Assembly (NCBI GenBank): GCA_029968055.1
Contig: JASCNX010000001.1
Location: 744,001 to 808,000, forward strand
DNA length: 64,000 bases
Direction of reading: 5' to 3'
From: Xenophilus aerolatus
GTDB lineage: Bacteria > Pseudomonadota > Gammaproteobacteria > Burkholderiales > Burkholderiaceae_C
A program made the translations under genes and the position numbers. A model generated the notes under the pieces. It saw only the letters and a program-made list of their open reading frames with translations, was not told the origin of the DNA and did not search any database. Within the stretch, counting starts at the first letter, position 1, and each line of letters begins with the position of its first letter. This document shows positions 8,529 to 18,141 of this stretch, in pieces.

Positions 8529-10631
8529 ATGACGGCTGAATACAAAGTGCACGGCGACGTCGCCGTGATCACCATGACCAACCCGCCTGTCAACGGGCTC
8601 GGCTATTCGACGCGTGTCGGCATCACCGATGGCCTGGCGAAGGCACTGGCGGACGACGCCGTGAAGGCCATCGTGCTCACCGGGGCGGGCAAGGCCTTCT
8701 CGGGCGGTGCGGACATCAAGGAATTCGGCACGCCCAAGGCGCTGCAGGACCCCAACCTGCTGTCCGTCATCCTCGCGCTAGAGGCGTCGACCAAGCCGAT
8801 CGTCGCGGCCATCCATTCCGTGTGCATGGGCGGCGGGCTGGAACTGGCGCTGGGTTGCCACTACCGCGTCGTCGCGCCGGGCACCAACGTCGCGCTGCCC
8901 GAGGTCAAGCTGGGCCTGATCCCGGGCGCCGGCGGCACGCAGCGGCTGCCCCGCGTTCTGGGCGTGGAAGCCGCACTGAACATGATCGTGAGCGGCCAGG
9001 CCGTGAAGAGCGAACTGCTCGCCTCGGCCCCGGGCCAGAAGCTGTTCGACAAGCTGGCGGCCTCGCCCGAGTCGCTGTTCGACGAAGCCGTCGAGTTCGC
9101 CAAGTCGGTGGCGGCCAAGGGTGGCGACCTGCCGCTGGTGCGCAACCTGCCTTGCAAGCACCCGCAGGGCGACGCCTACTTCCAGTTCGCGAAGAACATG
9201 GTGGGCGGCATGTCGAAGAACTTCCCCGCGCCGCTCAAGTGCGTGGAAGCCGTGCAGGCTGCCACGCAGCTGAAGTTCGACGCCGGCATGGCCAAGGAGC
9301 GCGAGATCTTCATCGCGCTGATGACGACGCCCGAATCCTCGGCGCTGCGCCACCTGTTCATGGCCGAGCGTGCCGCCAGCAAGATCCCCGACGTTCCGGA
9401 AGACACGCCCCAGCGCCCGATCAAGACCGTGGGCGTGATCGGTGCCGGCACCATGGGCGGCGGCATCACCATGAACTTCCTGAACGCCGGCATCCCCGTG
9501 ACGATGCTCGAGATGAAGCAGGAGGCCCTGGACCGCGGCGTCGCCACCATCAAGAAGAACTACGAGGCCCAGGTCAAGAAGGGCAAGCTCAAGCACGACA
9601 AGTACGAGCAGCGCATGGCGCTGCTGAGCACCACGCTCGACTACGCCGCCCTCAAGGACTGCGACCTCATCATCGAGGCCGTGTTCGAGGAACTGGGCGT
9701 CAAGGAGAAGGTCTTCACCCAGCTCGACGAGATCGCCAAGCAGGGCGCCATCCTCGCCTCCAACACCTCCACGCTGGACGTCGACAAGATCGCCGCCTTC
9801 ACCAAGCGCCCGCAGGACGTGGTCGGCATGCACTTCTTCAGCCCGGCCAACGTCATGAAGCTGCTGGAGGTCGTGCGCGGCAAGCAAACGGCCAAGGACG
9901 TGCTGGCCACCGTCATGGCCGTGGCCAAGAAGATCAAGAAGACGGCCGTGGTCTCGGGCGTGTGCGACGGCTTCATCGGCAACCGCATGATCGAGCAGTA
10001 TTCCCGCCAGGCCGGCTTCCTGCTCGACGAAGGCGCCACGCCGCAGCAGGTGGACAAGGCCATCGAGAAGTTCGGCTTTGCCATGGGCCCCTTCCGCATG
10101 GGCGACCTGGCGGGTAACGACATCGGCTGGGCGATCCGCAAGCGCCGCGCCACCGAGCGGGCCGACATGAAGTACAGCCGCACGGCCGACAAGCTGTGCG
10201 AGCTGGGCCGCTTCGGCCAGAAGACGGGCGCCGGGTGGTACGACTACCAGGCGGGCAAGCGCGACGCCATCCCGAGCGATCTGGTCAACAAGATGATCGA
10301 GGACCACCGCAAGGAACTGGGCATCACCCCGCGCAAGATCAGCGACGAGGAGATCGTGCAGCGCCTGGTGTACGCGCTGGTGAACGAAGGCGCGCACATC
10401 CTGGAGGACGGCATCGCGAGCAAGTCCGGCGACATCGACATGGTGTATCTCACGGGCTATGGCTTCCCGATGCACCGCGGCGGGCCGATGCACTACGCCA
10501 GCCAGGTGGGCCTGTACAACGTGGCCGAGACGATGAAGCGCTTCGCGAAGAACCCGCGCGACGACGCGGCCTTCTGGCAGCCGGCACCGCTGATCCAGAA
10601 GCTGGTGGCGGAAGGCAAGACCTTCTCGTAA
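8529..10631 (+). CDS. Bifunctional enoyl-CoA hydratase / 3-hydroxyacyl-CoA dehydrogenase (FadJ/FadB-like)
   Basis: 700 residues, the usual length of the bifunctional beta-oxidation protein. The N-terminal crotonase domain carries GAGKAFSGGADIKEF and GGGLELALGCHYRV plus LPEVKLGLIPGAGGTQRLP. The dehydrogenase domain starts near residue 301 with VGVIGAGTMGGG (NAD-binding) and has SNTSTLDVDKIA and GMHFFSPANVMKLLEVV. It hydrates trans-2-enoyl-CoA and oxidises the 3-hydroxyacyl-CoA. ATG 8529 follows AAAGGAACGCAGC. The thiolase that completes the cycle is at 12154, separated by an M20 peptidase gene. Confidence 0.95.
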   Translation: MTAEYKVHGDVAVITMTNPPVNGLGYSTRVGITDGLAKALADDAVKAIVLTGAGKAFSGGADIKEFGTPKALQDPNLLSVILALEASTKPIVAAIHSVCMGGGLELALGCHYRVVAPGTNVALPEVKLGLIPGAGGTQRLPRVLGVEAALNMIVSGQAVKSELLASAPGQKLFDKLAASPESLFDEAVEFAKSVAAKGGDLPLVRNLPCKHPQGDAYFQFAKNMVGGMSKNFPAPLKCVEAVQAATQLKFDAGMAKEREIFIALMTTPESSALRHLFMAERAASKIPDVPEDTPQRPIKTVGVIGAGTMGGGITMNFLNAGIPVTMLEMKQEALDRGVATIKKNYEAQVKKGKLKHDKYEQRMALLSTTLDYAALKDCDLIIEAVFEELGVKEKVFTQLDEIAKQGAILASNTSTLDVDKIAAFTKRPQDVVGMHFFSPANVMKLLEVVRGKQTAKDVLATVMAVAKKIKKTAVVSGVCDGFIGNRMIEQYSRQAGFLLDEGATPQQVDKAIEKFGFAMGPFRMGDLAGNDIGWAIRKRRATERADMKYSRTADKLCELGRFGQKTGAGWYDYQAGKRDAIPSDLVNKMIEDHRKELGITPRKISDEEIVQRLVYALVNEGAHILEDGIASKSGDIDMVYLTGYGFPMHRGGPMHYASQVGLYNVAETMKRFAKNPRDDAAFWQPAPLIQKLVAEGKTFS

Positions 10632-10649
10632 AGCCGCGGGCCGCGCCAC

Positions 10650-12119
10650 GTGATCAAGCGCCTCTTCCTCGGGTTGCTGCTGGTGCTGCTGGCACTGGCC
10701 GCGGCCGTGGCCGTGAACACGTGGCGACACCCGTCGCGCCAGGTGGCGGTGGCACCTGCGCCCCCGCTGCAACTGGACACGCAGGCCGCCGCGCAGCGGC
10801 TGGCCGGCGCCATCCGCATCCGCACTGTGTCGGCGCTGGACGACCCGGCGGCCAACAACAGCGAATTCGACAAGCTGCACGCCTACCTGCAGCAGAATTT
10901 TCCGAAGCTGCATGCCGCGCTCAAGCGCGAGGTGGTGGGGCAGCATGCCTTGCTCTACACCTGGCAGGGCAGCGACCCGGCGGCCAGGCCGGTCGCGCTG
11001 ATGGCGCACCAGGACATGGTGCCCATCGCGCCCGGCACCGAGAAGGCCTGGTCCGTCGACCCCTTCGGCGGCGACATCCAGGACGGCTACATCTGGGGCC
11101 GCGGCACGCTCGACAACAAGGGCAACCTGCTGGCGCAGATGGAGGCCGTCGAACTGCTCGTCGGCCAGGGTTTCCAGCCGAAGCAGACCGTCTACTTCGT
11201 GATGGGCGACGACGAGGAGGTGAGCGGCCTGCGCGGCGCACTGCCCGTCGCCGAACTGCTCAAGTCGCGCGGCATCAGGCTCGACTGGGTGCTCGACGAA
11301 GGGCTGCTGGTGCTCGACGGGGTGCTGCCCGGCCTTGCCAAGCCCGCGGCCCTGATCGGCCTGGCTGAAAAGGGCTACGGCACCTTCTTCCTCTCGCTCG
11401 ACACCGCACCGGGCCATTCGTCGATGCCGCCGGCCCACAGTGCCATCGGCCAGATGAGCGCGGCGCTCGCGCGCCTGGAGGCCACGCCCATGCCGGGCGG
11501 CATCCAGGGCATTGCAGGCGACATGTTCGGCACGCTCGCGCCGGAGATGAACGGCTTCAATCGCGTGATGCTGTCCAACCTCTGGCTCACCGGCCCGCTG
11601 GTGCAGGGCCAGCTCGAGAAGAGCCCCAGCAGCAACGCCATGCTGCGCACCACCACGGCGCTGACCATCGTGCGCGCCGGCAACAAGGACAACGTGCTGC
11701 CCGGCCGCGCCGAGGCGGCGGTGAACTTCCGCATCCTGCCCGGCGACACCGTCGACAGCGTCGAGGCGCACCTGAAGAAGGCGCTGGGCAACGATGCGAT
11801 CCAGGTCAAGCGCTATCCGGGCAATTCGGAGCCGTCGCCGGTGTCGCCGACCGATGCTGCGGGCTACCGCTCGATCGAGCACACGGTGCGCCAGGTGTTC
11901 CCCGACGCGGTGGTCGCGCCGGGCCTGATGACGGCCGCCACCGATTCGCGCCACTTCAGCCTCGTCAGCGATGCCGTCTACCGCTTTTCGCCCATCCGCG
12001 TGAGCGGCGAGGACCTCCCGCGCTTCCACGGGACCAATGAGCGACTGTCGATCGCCGGTTATGGCGACATGATCCGCTTCTACCACCAGTTGCTGCGCAA
12101 CACCGCGCAGCCCCAGTAA
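10650..12119 (+). CDS. M20-family metallopeptidase, membrane-anchored (PM20D1/carboxypeptidase S-like)
   Basis: 489 residues from a GTG start 18 nt after the preceding gene. Residues 3-22 form a hydrophobic anchor or uncleaved signal ([18 protein letters not shown]), so the enzyme should face the periplasm. Zinc-site motifs are visible: [10 protein letters not shown] (His about 120, Asp about 122), [10 protein letters not shown] (Asp about 155) and GDDEEVSG with the general-base glutamates. The late [10 protein letters not shown] gives the further His ligand. M20 enzymes of this subgroup hydrolyse N-acyl amino acids or dipeptides. Its place between two beta-oxidation genes would suit release of acyl chains from N-acyl amino acids, which is inference only. 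Confidence 0.88.
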   Translation: MIKRLFLGLLLVLLALAAAVAVNTWRHPSRQVAVAPAPPLQLDTQAAAQRLAGAIRIRTVSALDDPAANNSEFDKLHAYLQQNFPKLHAALKREVVGQHALLYTWQGSDPAARPVALMAHQDMVPIAPGTEKAWSVDPFGGDIQDGYIWGRGTLDNKGNLLAQMEAVELLVGQGFQPKQTVYFVMGDDEEVSGLRGALPVAELLKSRGIRLDWVLDEGLLVLDGVLPGLAKPAALIGLAEKGYGTFFLSLDTAPGHSSMPPAHSAIGQMSAALARLEATPMPGGIQGIAGDMFGTLAPEMNGFNRVMLSNLWLTGPLVQGQLEKSPSSNAMLRTTTALTIVRAGNKDNVLPGRAEAAVNFRILPGDTVDSVEAHLKKALGNDAIQVKRYPGNSEPSPVSPTDAAGYRSIEHTVRQVFPDAVVAPGLMTAATDSRHFSLVSDAVYRFSPIRVSGEDLPRFHGTNERLSIAGYGDMIRFYHQLLRNTAQPQ

Positions 12120-12153
12120 TCCGCTTTTCCGCTTCATTTCAAAGGAAGACACC

Positions 12154-13329
12154 ATGACCAGCGCCGTGATCGTTTCCACCGCCCGCACCCCGCTCGCGAA
12201 GAGCTGGAAGGGCGCCTTCAACATGACCCACGGCGCCACGCTCGGCGGCCATGCCGTGCAGCACGCCGTGCAGCGCGCCGGCATCGACGGCGCCGAGGTC
12301 GACGACGTGATCATGGGCTGCGCGACGCCCGAAGGCGCCACCGGCTCCAACATCGCACGCCAGATCGCGCTGCGCGCCGGCCTGCCCATCACCACCTCGG
12401 GCATGACCATCAACCGCTTCTGCTCGTCGGGCCTGCAGACCATCGCCACGGCGGCGCAGCGCGTCATCGCGGGCGAGGGCGACGTGTACGTCGCAGGGGG
12501 CGTCGAGAGCATCTCCTGCGTGCAGAACGAAGCCAACAAGCACATGCTGACCGACCCCTGGCTGGTCAAGCACAAGCCCGAAATCTACTGGAACATGCTG
12601 CAGACGGCCGAGCAGGTCGCCAAGCGCTACAGCATCGGCCGCGACGCCATGGACGAGTACGGTGCGCGCAGCCAGCAGCGTGCCGCCGCCGCGCTCGAGG
12701 CCGGCAAGTTCAAGGACGAGATCGCTCCCATCACCGTGCTGGCCGGCGTGGCCGACGGCCAGCTGGGCCTGATCACGAAGGAAGTCACCGTCGAGAACGA
12801 CGAGGGCATCCGCCCCGGCACCACCAAGGAAGGCATCAGCGGCATCCGCACGGCCATTCCCGGCGGGCTGATCTCGGCCGGCAACGCCAGCCAGTTCTCC
12901 GATGGCGGCGGCGCCTGCGTGGTGGTGAGCGAGCAGTACGCCGAGCGCAAGGGCCTGAAGCCCCTGGGCCGCTTCCTGGGCTTCGCGGTCGCCGGCTGCG
13001 AGCCCGACGAGATGGGCATCGGCCCTGTCTTCGCCATCCCCAAGGTGCTCAAGAAGCTGGGCCTCACGGTCAACGACATCGACCTGTGGGAACTCAACGA
13101 GGCCTTCGCCGTGCAGGTGATCTACTGCCGCGACAAGCTGGGCCTGCCCGACGACCGCCTGAACGTCAATGGGGGCGCCATTGCCGTGGGCCATCCCTAC
13201 GGCGTGAGCGGCCAGCGCCTGACCGGCCACGCGCTGATCGAAGGCAAGCGCCGCGGTGCCAAGAAGGTCGTCGTCACGATGTGCATCGGCGGCGGCATGG
13301 GCGCGGCGGGCGTGTTCGAGGTGCTCTGA
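12154..13329 (+). CDS. Acetyl-CoA C-acyltransferase (thiolase)
   Basis: 391 residues, full-length thiolase. The nucleophilic cysteine is Cys90 in [10 protein letters not shown]; the C-terminal catalytic motifs [17 protein letters not shown] and [16 protein letters not shown] supply His and the second Cys. ATG 12154 is preceded by AAAGGAAG. It cleaves 3-ketoacyl-CoA to acetyl-CoA and a shortened acyl-CoA, completing the cycle begun by the 8529 gene. A tetraloop hairpin and a long inverted repeat follow it. Confidence 0.95.
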   Translation: MTSAVIVSTARTPLAKSWKGAFNMTHGATLGGHAVQHAVQRAGIDGAEVDDVIMGCATPEGATGSNIARQIALRAGLPITTSGMTINRFCSSGLQTIATAAQRVIAGEGDVYVAGGVESISCVQNEANKHMLTDPWLVKHKPEIYWNMLQTAEQVAKRYSIGRDAMDEYGARSQQRAAAALEAGKFKDEIAPITVLAGVADGQLGLITKEVTVENDEGIRPGTTKEGISGIRTAIPGGLISAGNASQFSDGGGACVVVSEQYAERKGLKPLGRFLGFAVAGCEPDEMGIGPVFAIPKVLKKLGLTVNDIDLWELNEAFAVQVIYCRDKLGLPDDRLNVNGGAIAVGHPYGVSGQRLTGHALIEGKRRGAKKVVVTMCIGGGMGAAGVFEVL

Positions 13330-13338
13330 TTTCTTCGA

Positions 13339-13354
13339 GCCGCTGAAAAGCGGC
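13339..13354 (+). other. Short GNRA-tetraloop hairpin after the thiolase gene
   Basis: GCCGCT (13339-13344) and AGCGGC (13349-13354) close a GAAA tetraloop 10 nt after the thiolase stop. It lacks a T-run, so it may act as a 3'-end stabiliser or a weak terminator. Confidence 0.45.
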
Positions 13355-13357
13355 CTT

Positions 13358-13461
13358 CCGGACGCAGAGGGCGCAAAGGTCACGCAGAGGACGCAGAAGA
13401 GGCAGTTCTTCTTCGCCCCCTTCTGTGACCTCTGCGGACTCTTTGCGTCCTCTGCGTCCGG
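13358..13461. repeat. Long intergenic inverted repeat, copy 1
   Basis: Two arms of about 42 nt (13358-13399 and 13420-13461) face each other around a 20-nt loop. The outer 13 bp are perfect (CCGGACGCAGAGG / CCTCTGCGTCCGG); the inner arms match at roughly three quarters of positions and contain repeated (A/G)CGCAGAGG units. A diverged copy lies at 16389-16492. No coding potential is seen. The element fills the gap between thiolase and acyl-CoA dehydrogenase. Confidence 0.85.
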
Positions 13462-13488
13462 TATCCGACTCCGCATTCGAAAAACGCC

Positions 13489-15324
13489 ATGAGCCTTCGT
13501 CCCACCCTCGACTTCCTGCTCTACGACTGGCTCGGCGCGCAGGCGCTCAACGAGCGCGAGCGCTTCGCCGACCACTCGCGCGAAACCTTCGACGCCGTGC
13601 TCGATACCTGCGAGCGCATCGCGCGCGAGAAGTACGCGCCCTTCAACCGGCTGGTCGACACGCAGGAGCCGCATTTCGACGGCGAGAAGGTGATCCTGCC
13701 GCAGGCCACGCACGATGCGCATGCGGCCTTCGTCGAGAGCGGCATGATGGCCGCCGCGCAGGACTACGACATCGGCGGCATGCAGCTGCCCTACACGGTG
13801 CAGGCGGCAGCCAACGCCTTCTTCGGCCTGGCGTCGGTGAGCATCGGCTCGAACATGCTGACCAGCGGCAACGCCAACCTGCTCATGGTGCACGGCACCG
13901 AGAAGCAGAAGGAGGTGTTCGCACTGAACGAGTTCTCGGGCCGCTGGGCCGGCACCATGTGCCTGTCGGAGCCGCAGGCCGGCTCCTCGCTGTCGGACGT
14001 GGCCACGCGTGCCGTGCCCGATGGCGCCGACTTCCAGAATGACCCGCTGGGCCCGCGCTACCGGCTGACGGGCAACAAAATGTGGATCTCGTCCGGCGAC
14101 CACGAGCTGACCGAGAACATCGTGCACATCGTGCTGGCCAAGATCCCGGACGCCGAGGGCAGGCTGGTGCCGGGCACGCGGGGCATCTCGCTCTTCATCG
14201 TGCCCAAGCGCATGGTCGACACCGAAGGCCAGCTCACCGGCGAGCGCAACGACGTGGCGCTCGCGGGCCTGAACCACAAGCTGGGCTGGCGCGGCACCAC
14301 CAACACGCTGCTGAACTTCGGCGAAGGCAAGTACCCGGTCGGCGGCAAGGCGGGCGCCGTGGGCTACCTGGTGGGTGAGCCCGGCAAGGGCCTGCACTGC
14401 ATGTTTCACATGATGAACGAGGCGCGCATCGGCGTGGGCACAGCGGCCGTCATGCTGGGACTGGCGGGTTACTACGCGTCGCTCGAGTATGCGAAGAACC
14501 GGCCGCAGGGCCGGCTGCCGTTGAATGCCGCAGGTGGCTCCGTGGCAAAGGATTCGGCCAAGCCGCAGGTGCGCATCATCGAGCATGCCGATGTGCGCCG
14601 CATGCTGCTGGCGCAGAAGGCGTACTGCGAAGGCGCGCTGGCGCTGGAGCTGTACTGCGCCAAGCTGGTCGACGAGCAGAAGACCGGCGCGCCGCAGGCC
14701 GCCGACGACGCGCGCCTGCTGCTGGAGGTTCTCACGCCCATCGCCAAGAGCTTCCCGAGCGAATGGTGCCTGGAGGCCAACTCGCTGGCCATTCAGATCC
14801 ATGGCGGCTATGGCTACACGCGCGACTTCCCGGTGGAGCAGTACTGGCGCGACAACCGCCTGAACATGATCCACGAGGGCACGCACGGCATCCAGGCGGC
14901 CGACCTGCTGGGCCGCAAGGTGCTGATGGAAGGCGGCCGCGGTTTGAAGCTGCTGGGGGACCGCATCGCCGCCACCATCGGCCGCGCCGCGGCGGTGCCC
15001 GAGCTGGCGCCGCATGCGAAGGCCTTGGGCGCGGCGCTGGACCACGTGGGCGCCGCCACGCGCGCGGCATGGTCGACCGGCAATCCGGCCGAGGCGCTGG
15101 CCAACGCCGTGCCCTACATGCAGGCTTTCGGCCACACGGTCATCGCCTGGATGTGGCTGGACGTGGCGCTGTGTGCCTTGCAGAAGGGCAGCGCCACCGC
15201 CACCGGCAAAATCGGCGCCATGACCTATTTCTTCCATTACGAACTGCCGAAGATCGGCGCCTGGCTGAACGTCGTCGAAAGCCGCGATCCCGTCTGTGCC
15301 GAACTGCCCGAAGAGGCCTTCTGA
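13489..15324 (+). CDS. Acyl-CoA dehydrogenase (DmdC-like, with C-terminal acyl-CoA dehydrogenase extension)
   Basis: 611 residues, the size of the long acyl-CoA dehydrogenase group that includes 3-methylmercaptopropionyl-CoA dehydrogenase. Visible motifs: MCLSEPQAGSSLSDV (FAD/substrate contact), MWISSGDHELTENIVHIV, and YGYTRDFPVEQYWRDNRL followed by IHEGTHGIQAADLLGR, which holds the likely catalytic glutamate. It performs the first, FAD-dependent oxidation of acyl-CoA. The stop overlaps the start of the next small gene (TGATG). Exact chain-length preference cannot be told. Confidence 0.93.
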   Translation: MSLRPTLDFLLYDWLGAQALNERERFADHSRETFDAVLDTCERIAREKYAPFNRLVDTQEPHFDGEKVILPQATHDAHAAFVESGMMAAAQDYDIGGMQLPYTVQAAANAFFGLASVSIGSNMLTSGNANLLMVHGTEKQKEVFALNEFSGRWAGTMCLSEPQAGSSLSDVATRAVPDGADFQNDPLGPRYRLTGNKMWISSGDHELTENIVHIVLAKIPDAEGRLVPGTRGISLFIVPKRMVDTEGQLTGERNDVALAGLNHKLGWRGTTNTLLNFGEGKYPVGGKAGAVGYLVGEPGKGLHCMFHMMNEARIGVGTAAVMLGLAGYYASLEYAKNRPQGRLPLNAAGGSVAKDSAKPQVRIIEHADVRRMLLAQKAYCEGALALELYCAKLVDEQKTGAPQAADDARLLLEVLTPIAKSFPSEWCLEANSLAIQIHGGYGYTRDFPVEQYWRDNRLNMIHEGTHGIQAADLLGRKVLMEGGRGLKLLGDRIAATIGRAAAVPELAPHAKALGAALDHVGAATRAAWSTGNPAEALANAVPYMQAFGHTVIAWMWLDVALCALQKGSATATGKIGAMTYFFHYELPKIGAWLNVVESRDPVCAELPEEAF

Positions 15325-15545
15325 TGGTGGAGCCCATTCCGGTCCCCACCGCCTCGAAGAAGAAGCGCCACTGGATCGAGAACCTGACCTGGGTGCTGAT
15401 CTACGGCGGCCTGCTGACGATGGTGCTGGGCATCGCCACCCTCCGCAACGACGCGGCCACCGGCTGGGCCATTGCCGTGCCGGGCGGCGTCGCTGCGGCC
15501 ATCGGCTTCGTGCTGATCTACGTGCGTTCGCGCATGAAACCCTGA
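15324..15545 (+). CDS. Small two-helix membrane protein, unknown function
   Basis: 73 residues, start ATG shares a base with the acyl-CoA dehydrogenase stop (TGATG), so it is probably translated by coupling. The N-terminus is basic (KKKRHW), followed by two hydrophobic segments (WVLIYGGLLTMVLGIATL and a second of about 20 residues ending VLIYV) and a short basic tail. I do not recognise a family. Its tight link to the dehydrogenase suggests a membrane role with that operon. Confidence 0.75.
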   Translation: MVEPIPVPTASKKKRHWIENLTWVLIYGGLLTMVLGIATLRNDAATGWAIAVPGGVAAAIGFVLIYVRSRMKP

Positions 15546-15579
15546 GCTGCATCGCATCCCGCTTGATCAAGGAGACACC

Positions 15580-16377
15580 ATGACCCCACGCACCACACAG
15601 AAACTCTTCGACCTGAGCGGCAAGGTCGCCCTGGTCACCGGCGGCTCGCGCGGCCTGGGCCTGCAGATGGCCCATGCGCTGGGCGAGGCGGGCGCAAAGA
15701 TCATGCTCAGCTCGCGCAAGGCCGAGGACCTGGAGCAGGCCGCCGCCGAGCTGCAGGCCGCCGGCATCGACGCGCGCTGGATCGCCGCCGACTGCAGCAA
15801 GGAAGAGGACACCCGCCGCCTGGCCGACGAGACGCTGGAACGCATGGGCGCCATCGACATCCTGGTCAACAACGCCGGCGCGAGCTGGGGCGCCGCGGCC
15901 GAGGAGCATCCCGTGGCCGCCTGGGACAAGGTGATGAACCTCAACGTGCGTGGCTACTTCATCCTGGCGCAGCAGGTGGCCAACGGCTACATGATCCCGA
16001 AGAAGGCCGGGCGCATCATCAACATCGCCTCCATCGCCGGCCTGAACGGCAACCCGCCGGACATGAAGACCCTGGCCTACAACACCTCCAAGACCGCGGT
16101 GATCGGCTTCACGCAGACGCTCGCGGCCGAGTGGGGCAAGTACGGCATCAACGTCAACGCCATCTGCCCGGGGTTCTTCCGCACCAAGATGGCCTCGGGC
16201 CTGATCGACATGCTGGGCGAAGACAAGATGGCCTCGGCCGCGCCCCTGCGCCGCCTGGGCGACGAGGAAGACCTCAAGGGCATCACCCTGCTGTACGCGA
16301 GCGACGCCGGCAAGCACATCACCGGCCAGTGGCTGGCGGTGGACGGCGGGGTGAGCGTGGTGCTTGGGGCGGCCTGA
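15580..16377 (+). CDS. SDR-family oxidoreductase (3-oxoacyl reductase-like)
   Basis: 265 residues, classical short-chain dehydrogenase/reductase. The cofactor motif TGGSRGLG is near residue 20, NNAGA follows, and the catalytic pair is Tyr167/Lys171 in YNTSK with Ser in NIASIAG. AAGGAG precedes ATG 15580. The surrounding genes are acyl-CoA enzymes, so a 3-hydroxyacyl or 3-oxoacyl substrate is plausible but not shown. Confidence 0.9.
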   Translation: MTPRTTQKLFDLSGKVALVTGGSRGLGLQMAHALGEAGAKIMLSSRKAEDLEQAAAELQAAGIDARWIAADCSKEEDTRRLADETLERMGAIDILVNNAGASWGAAAEEHPVAAWDKVMNLNVRGYFILAQQVANGYMIPKKAGRIINIASIAGLNGNPPDMKTLAYNTSKTAVIGFTQTLAAEWGKYGINVNAICPGFFRTKMASGLIDMLGEDKMASAAPLRRLGDEEDLKGITLLYASDAGKHITGQWLAVDGGVSVVLGAA

Positions 16378-16388
16378 ATTCGGACAGC

Positions 16389-16492
16389 CGAACGCAGAGG
16401 GCGCAGAGGTGTCGCAGAGGGCGCAGAAGAACAGCCGGAAGTTTCTGATTGCTTCCGCGCCTTGTGCGACGTTTTTGCGACTTCTGCGTTCG
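16389..16492. repeat. Long intergenic inverted repeat, copy 2
   Basis: The outer 10 bp are perfect (CGAACGCAGA / TCTGCGTTCG) and the arms continue with about 70-75% pairing, again built of CGCAGAGG-like units. It is related to 13358-13461 but more diverged, and it also fills a gap between two acyl-CoA-block genes. Confidence 0.8.
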
Positions 16493-16514
16493 TTTCCGTA
16501 TTGAGAGAATCCCC

Positions 16515-16949
16515 ATGAGCCTGTCCTTCGGCGTCGAAATCCCCTTCGTCACGCACCTCGGCTTCACCCTCGAGCGCTTCGAGGGCGGCGAGTCGGAGCT
16601 GCGCTACACGGCGCGGCCCGAGCACATGAACAGCTTCTTCGTCACCCACGGCGGGGCCTGCATGACGCTGATGGACGTGACCATGGCCGCCGCGGCACGC
16701 AGCGTGCAGCCCGAGATGGGCGTGGTCACGATCGAGATGAAGACCAGCTTCATGCTGCCCGCCAAGGGGCCGCTGGTCGGCAAGGGCCGGCTCATGCACC
16801 GCACCGCGACCATGGCCTTCACCGAGGCCACCATCTACGACGCCGAGGGACGCGCCTGCACCCACGCGACCGGCACCTTCAAGTACGTCAAGCGGCTGCC
16901 GGTGGACGGAAAGACCATCCACGACCTCAAGCCGGTCTCGACCGACTGA
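16515..16949 (+). CDS. PaaI-type hotdog-fold thioesterase
   Basis: 144 residues. The hotdog core with FFVTHGGACMTLMDVTMAAAA (His-Gly-Gly then helix Asp) and VVTIEMKTSFMLPAKGPL matches PaaI/YbgC-type acyl-CoA thioesterases. Start ATG 16515 begins MSLSFGVEIPF; there is no strong ribosome binding site because the upstream repeat ends only 22 nt before. It probably releases free acid from acyl-CoA, draining excess intermediates of the neighbouring pathway. Confidence 0.87.
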   Translation: MSLSFGVEIPFVTHLGFTLERFEGGESELRYTARPEHMNSFFVTHGGACMTLMDVTMAAAARSVQPEMGVVTIEMKTSFMLPAKGPLVGKGRLMHRTATMAFTEATIYDAEGRACTHATGTFKYVKRLPVDGKTIHDLKPVSTD

Positions 16950-17028
16950 TTCTTCCAACCCGTCGGCCTGCAGCGCCCGTCACACGGTCGCGAGCGGCCA
17001 TCGAAATCCCAGTCATCCGGAGGCTTCC

Positions 17029-18045
17029 ATGCCCACCAACAAGCAGATCCACCTGGCCAACCGCCCCGAGGGCGAGGCCCAGCTTTCCAACTTCGCGCTC
17101 GTGACGGCCGAGACGCCGGCCCTCCAGGACGGCCAGGTGCTCGTGCGCCACCACTACCTGAGCCTGGACCCCTACATGCGCGGCCGCATGAACGAGTCCA
17201 AGAGCTACGCCGCCAGCCAACCCGTGGGGCAGGTCTTCCAGGGCGGCACGGTGGGCGAGGTGGTCGAGAGCCGGAACCCCAAATATGCCGCGGGCGACCA
17301 GGTGGTCGGCTTCGGCGGATGGCAGCAGTACAGCGTGGTCGACGCCACGCAGCCCGGCGCGCTGCGCAAGGTCGACACCACGCACGTCCCGCTGTCGCAC
17401 TACCTGGGCGCCGTGGGCATGCCGGGTGTCACGGCCTGGTACGGCCTGGTGAAGATCATTGCGCCCAAGGCCGGCGAGACGCTCGTGATCACCGCCGCCA
17501 GCGGCGCGGTGGGCAGCGCCTTCGGCGCACTGGCCAAGGCGCGCGGCTGCCGCGTGGTCGGCATCGCGGGCGGGCCGGACAAGTGCAAGTATGTGACCGA
17601 CGAACTGGGCTTCGACGCCTGCATCGACTACCGCCAGCACCCCGACGTCAAGAGCATGAGCGCGGCGCTCAAGGAAGCCTGCCCCGACGGCATCGACGGC
17701 TACTTCGAGAACGTCGGCGGCTACATCCTTGACGCCGTGCTGCTGCGCCTGAACGCCTTCGCCCGCATCGCCCTGTGCGGCATGATCGCCGGCTACGACG
17801 GCCAGCCGCTGCCGCTGACCAACCCCACGCTGCTGCTGATCAACCGCGTGAAGCTCGAAGGCTTCATCGTCAGCGAGCACATGGAAGTGTGGCCGGAGGC
17901 CCTGAAGGAGCTGGGCACGCTGGTCGCCACCGGCAAGCTCAAGCCGCGCGAGTCGATCGCGCAGGGCATCGAAGCGGCGCCCGAAGCCTTCCTGGGCCTG
18001 CTCAAGGGCAGGAACTTCGGCAAGCAGCTGGTCAAGCTGGTCTGA
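17029..18045 (+). CDS. NADP-dependent MDR-family alkenal/enone reductase (CurA-like)
   Basis: 338 residues, zinc-free medium-chain dehydrogenase/reductase. The family signature HHYLSLDPYMRGRM is near the N-terminus, the Rossmann motif TAASGAVGSAFGALAKARG is central, and GYFENVGGYILDAVL and the late FGKQLVKLV complete the curcumin-reductase/leukotriene B4 dehydrogenase pattern. It reduces the C=C of alpha,beta-unsaturated carbonyls with NADPH. CGGAGG lies before ATG 17029. Confidence 0.9.
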   Translation: MPTNKQIHLANRPEGEAQLSNFALVTAETPALQDGQVLVRHHYLSLDPYMRGRMNESKSYAASQPVGQVFQGGTVGEVVESRNPKYAAGDQVVGFGGWQQYSVVDATQPGALRKVDTTHVPLSHYLGAVGMPGVTAWYGLVKIIAPKAGETLVITAASGAVGSAFGALAKARGCRVVGIAGGPDKCKYVTDELGFDACIDYRQHPDVKSMSAALKEACPDGIDGYFENVGGYILDAVLLRLNAFARIALCGMIAGYDGQPLPLTNPTLLLINRVKLEGFIVSEHMEVWPEALKELGTLVATGKLKPRESIAQGIEAAPEAFLGLLKGRNFGKQLVKLV

Positions 18046-18141
18046 ACAAGCCGCTCGCGGCGCCGCGGGACGAGGCGACGATCGGGCGGCCGATGCCCGA
18101 GGGTGGACTTGTCGCCAGCGGGCACGCCCTCGTCGGCCGGC

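Noticed and set aside
8778-12575. Minus-strand open frame of 1265 codons
   Set aside because: Antisense to the hydratase/dehydrogenase, M20 peptidase and thiolase genes; composition is low-complexity and matches no family.
12139-16317. Minus-strand open frame of 1392 codons
   Set aside because: Same reason: it is the mirror of thiolase, acyl-CoA dehydrogenase and SDR genes and even reads through the inverted repeat.
13358-16492. CRISPR-like interpretation of the CGCAGAGG repeats
   Set aside because: The units are short, irregular and arranged as inverted arms rather than direct repeats with unique spacers, and there are no cas genes.
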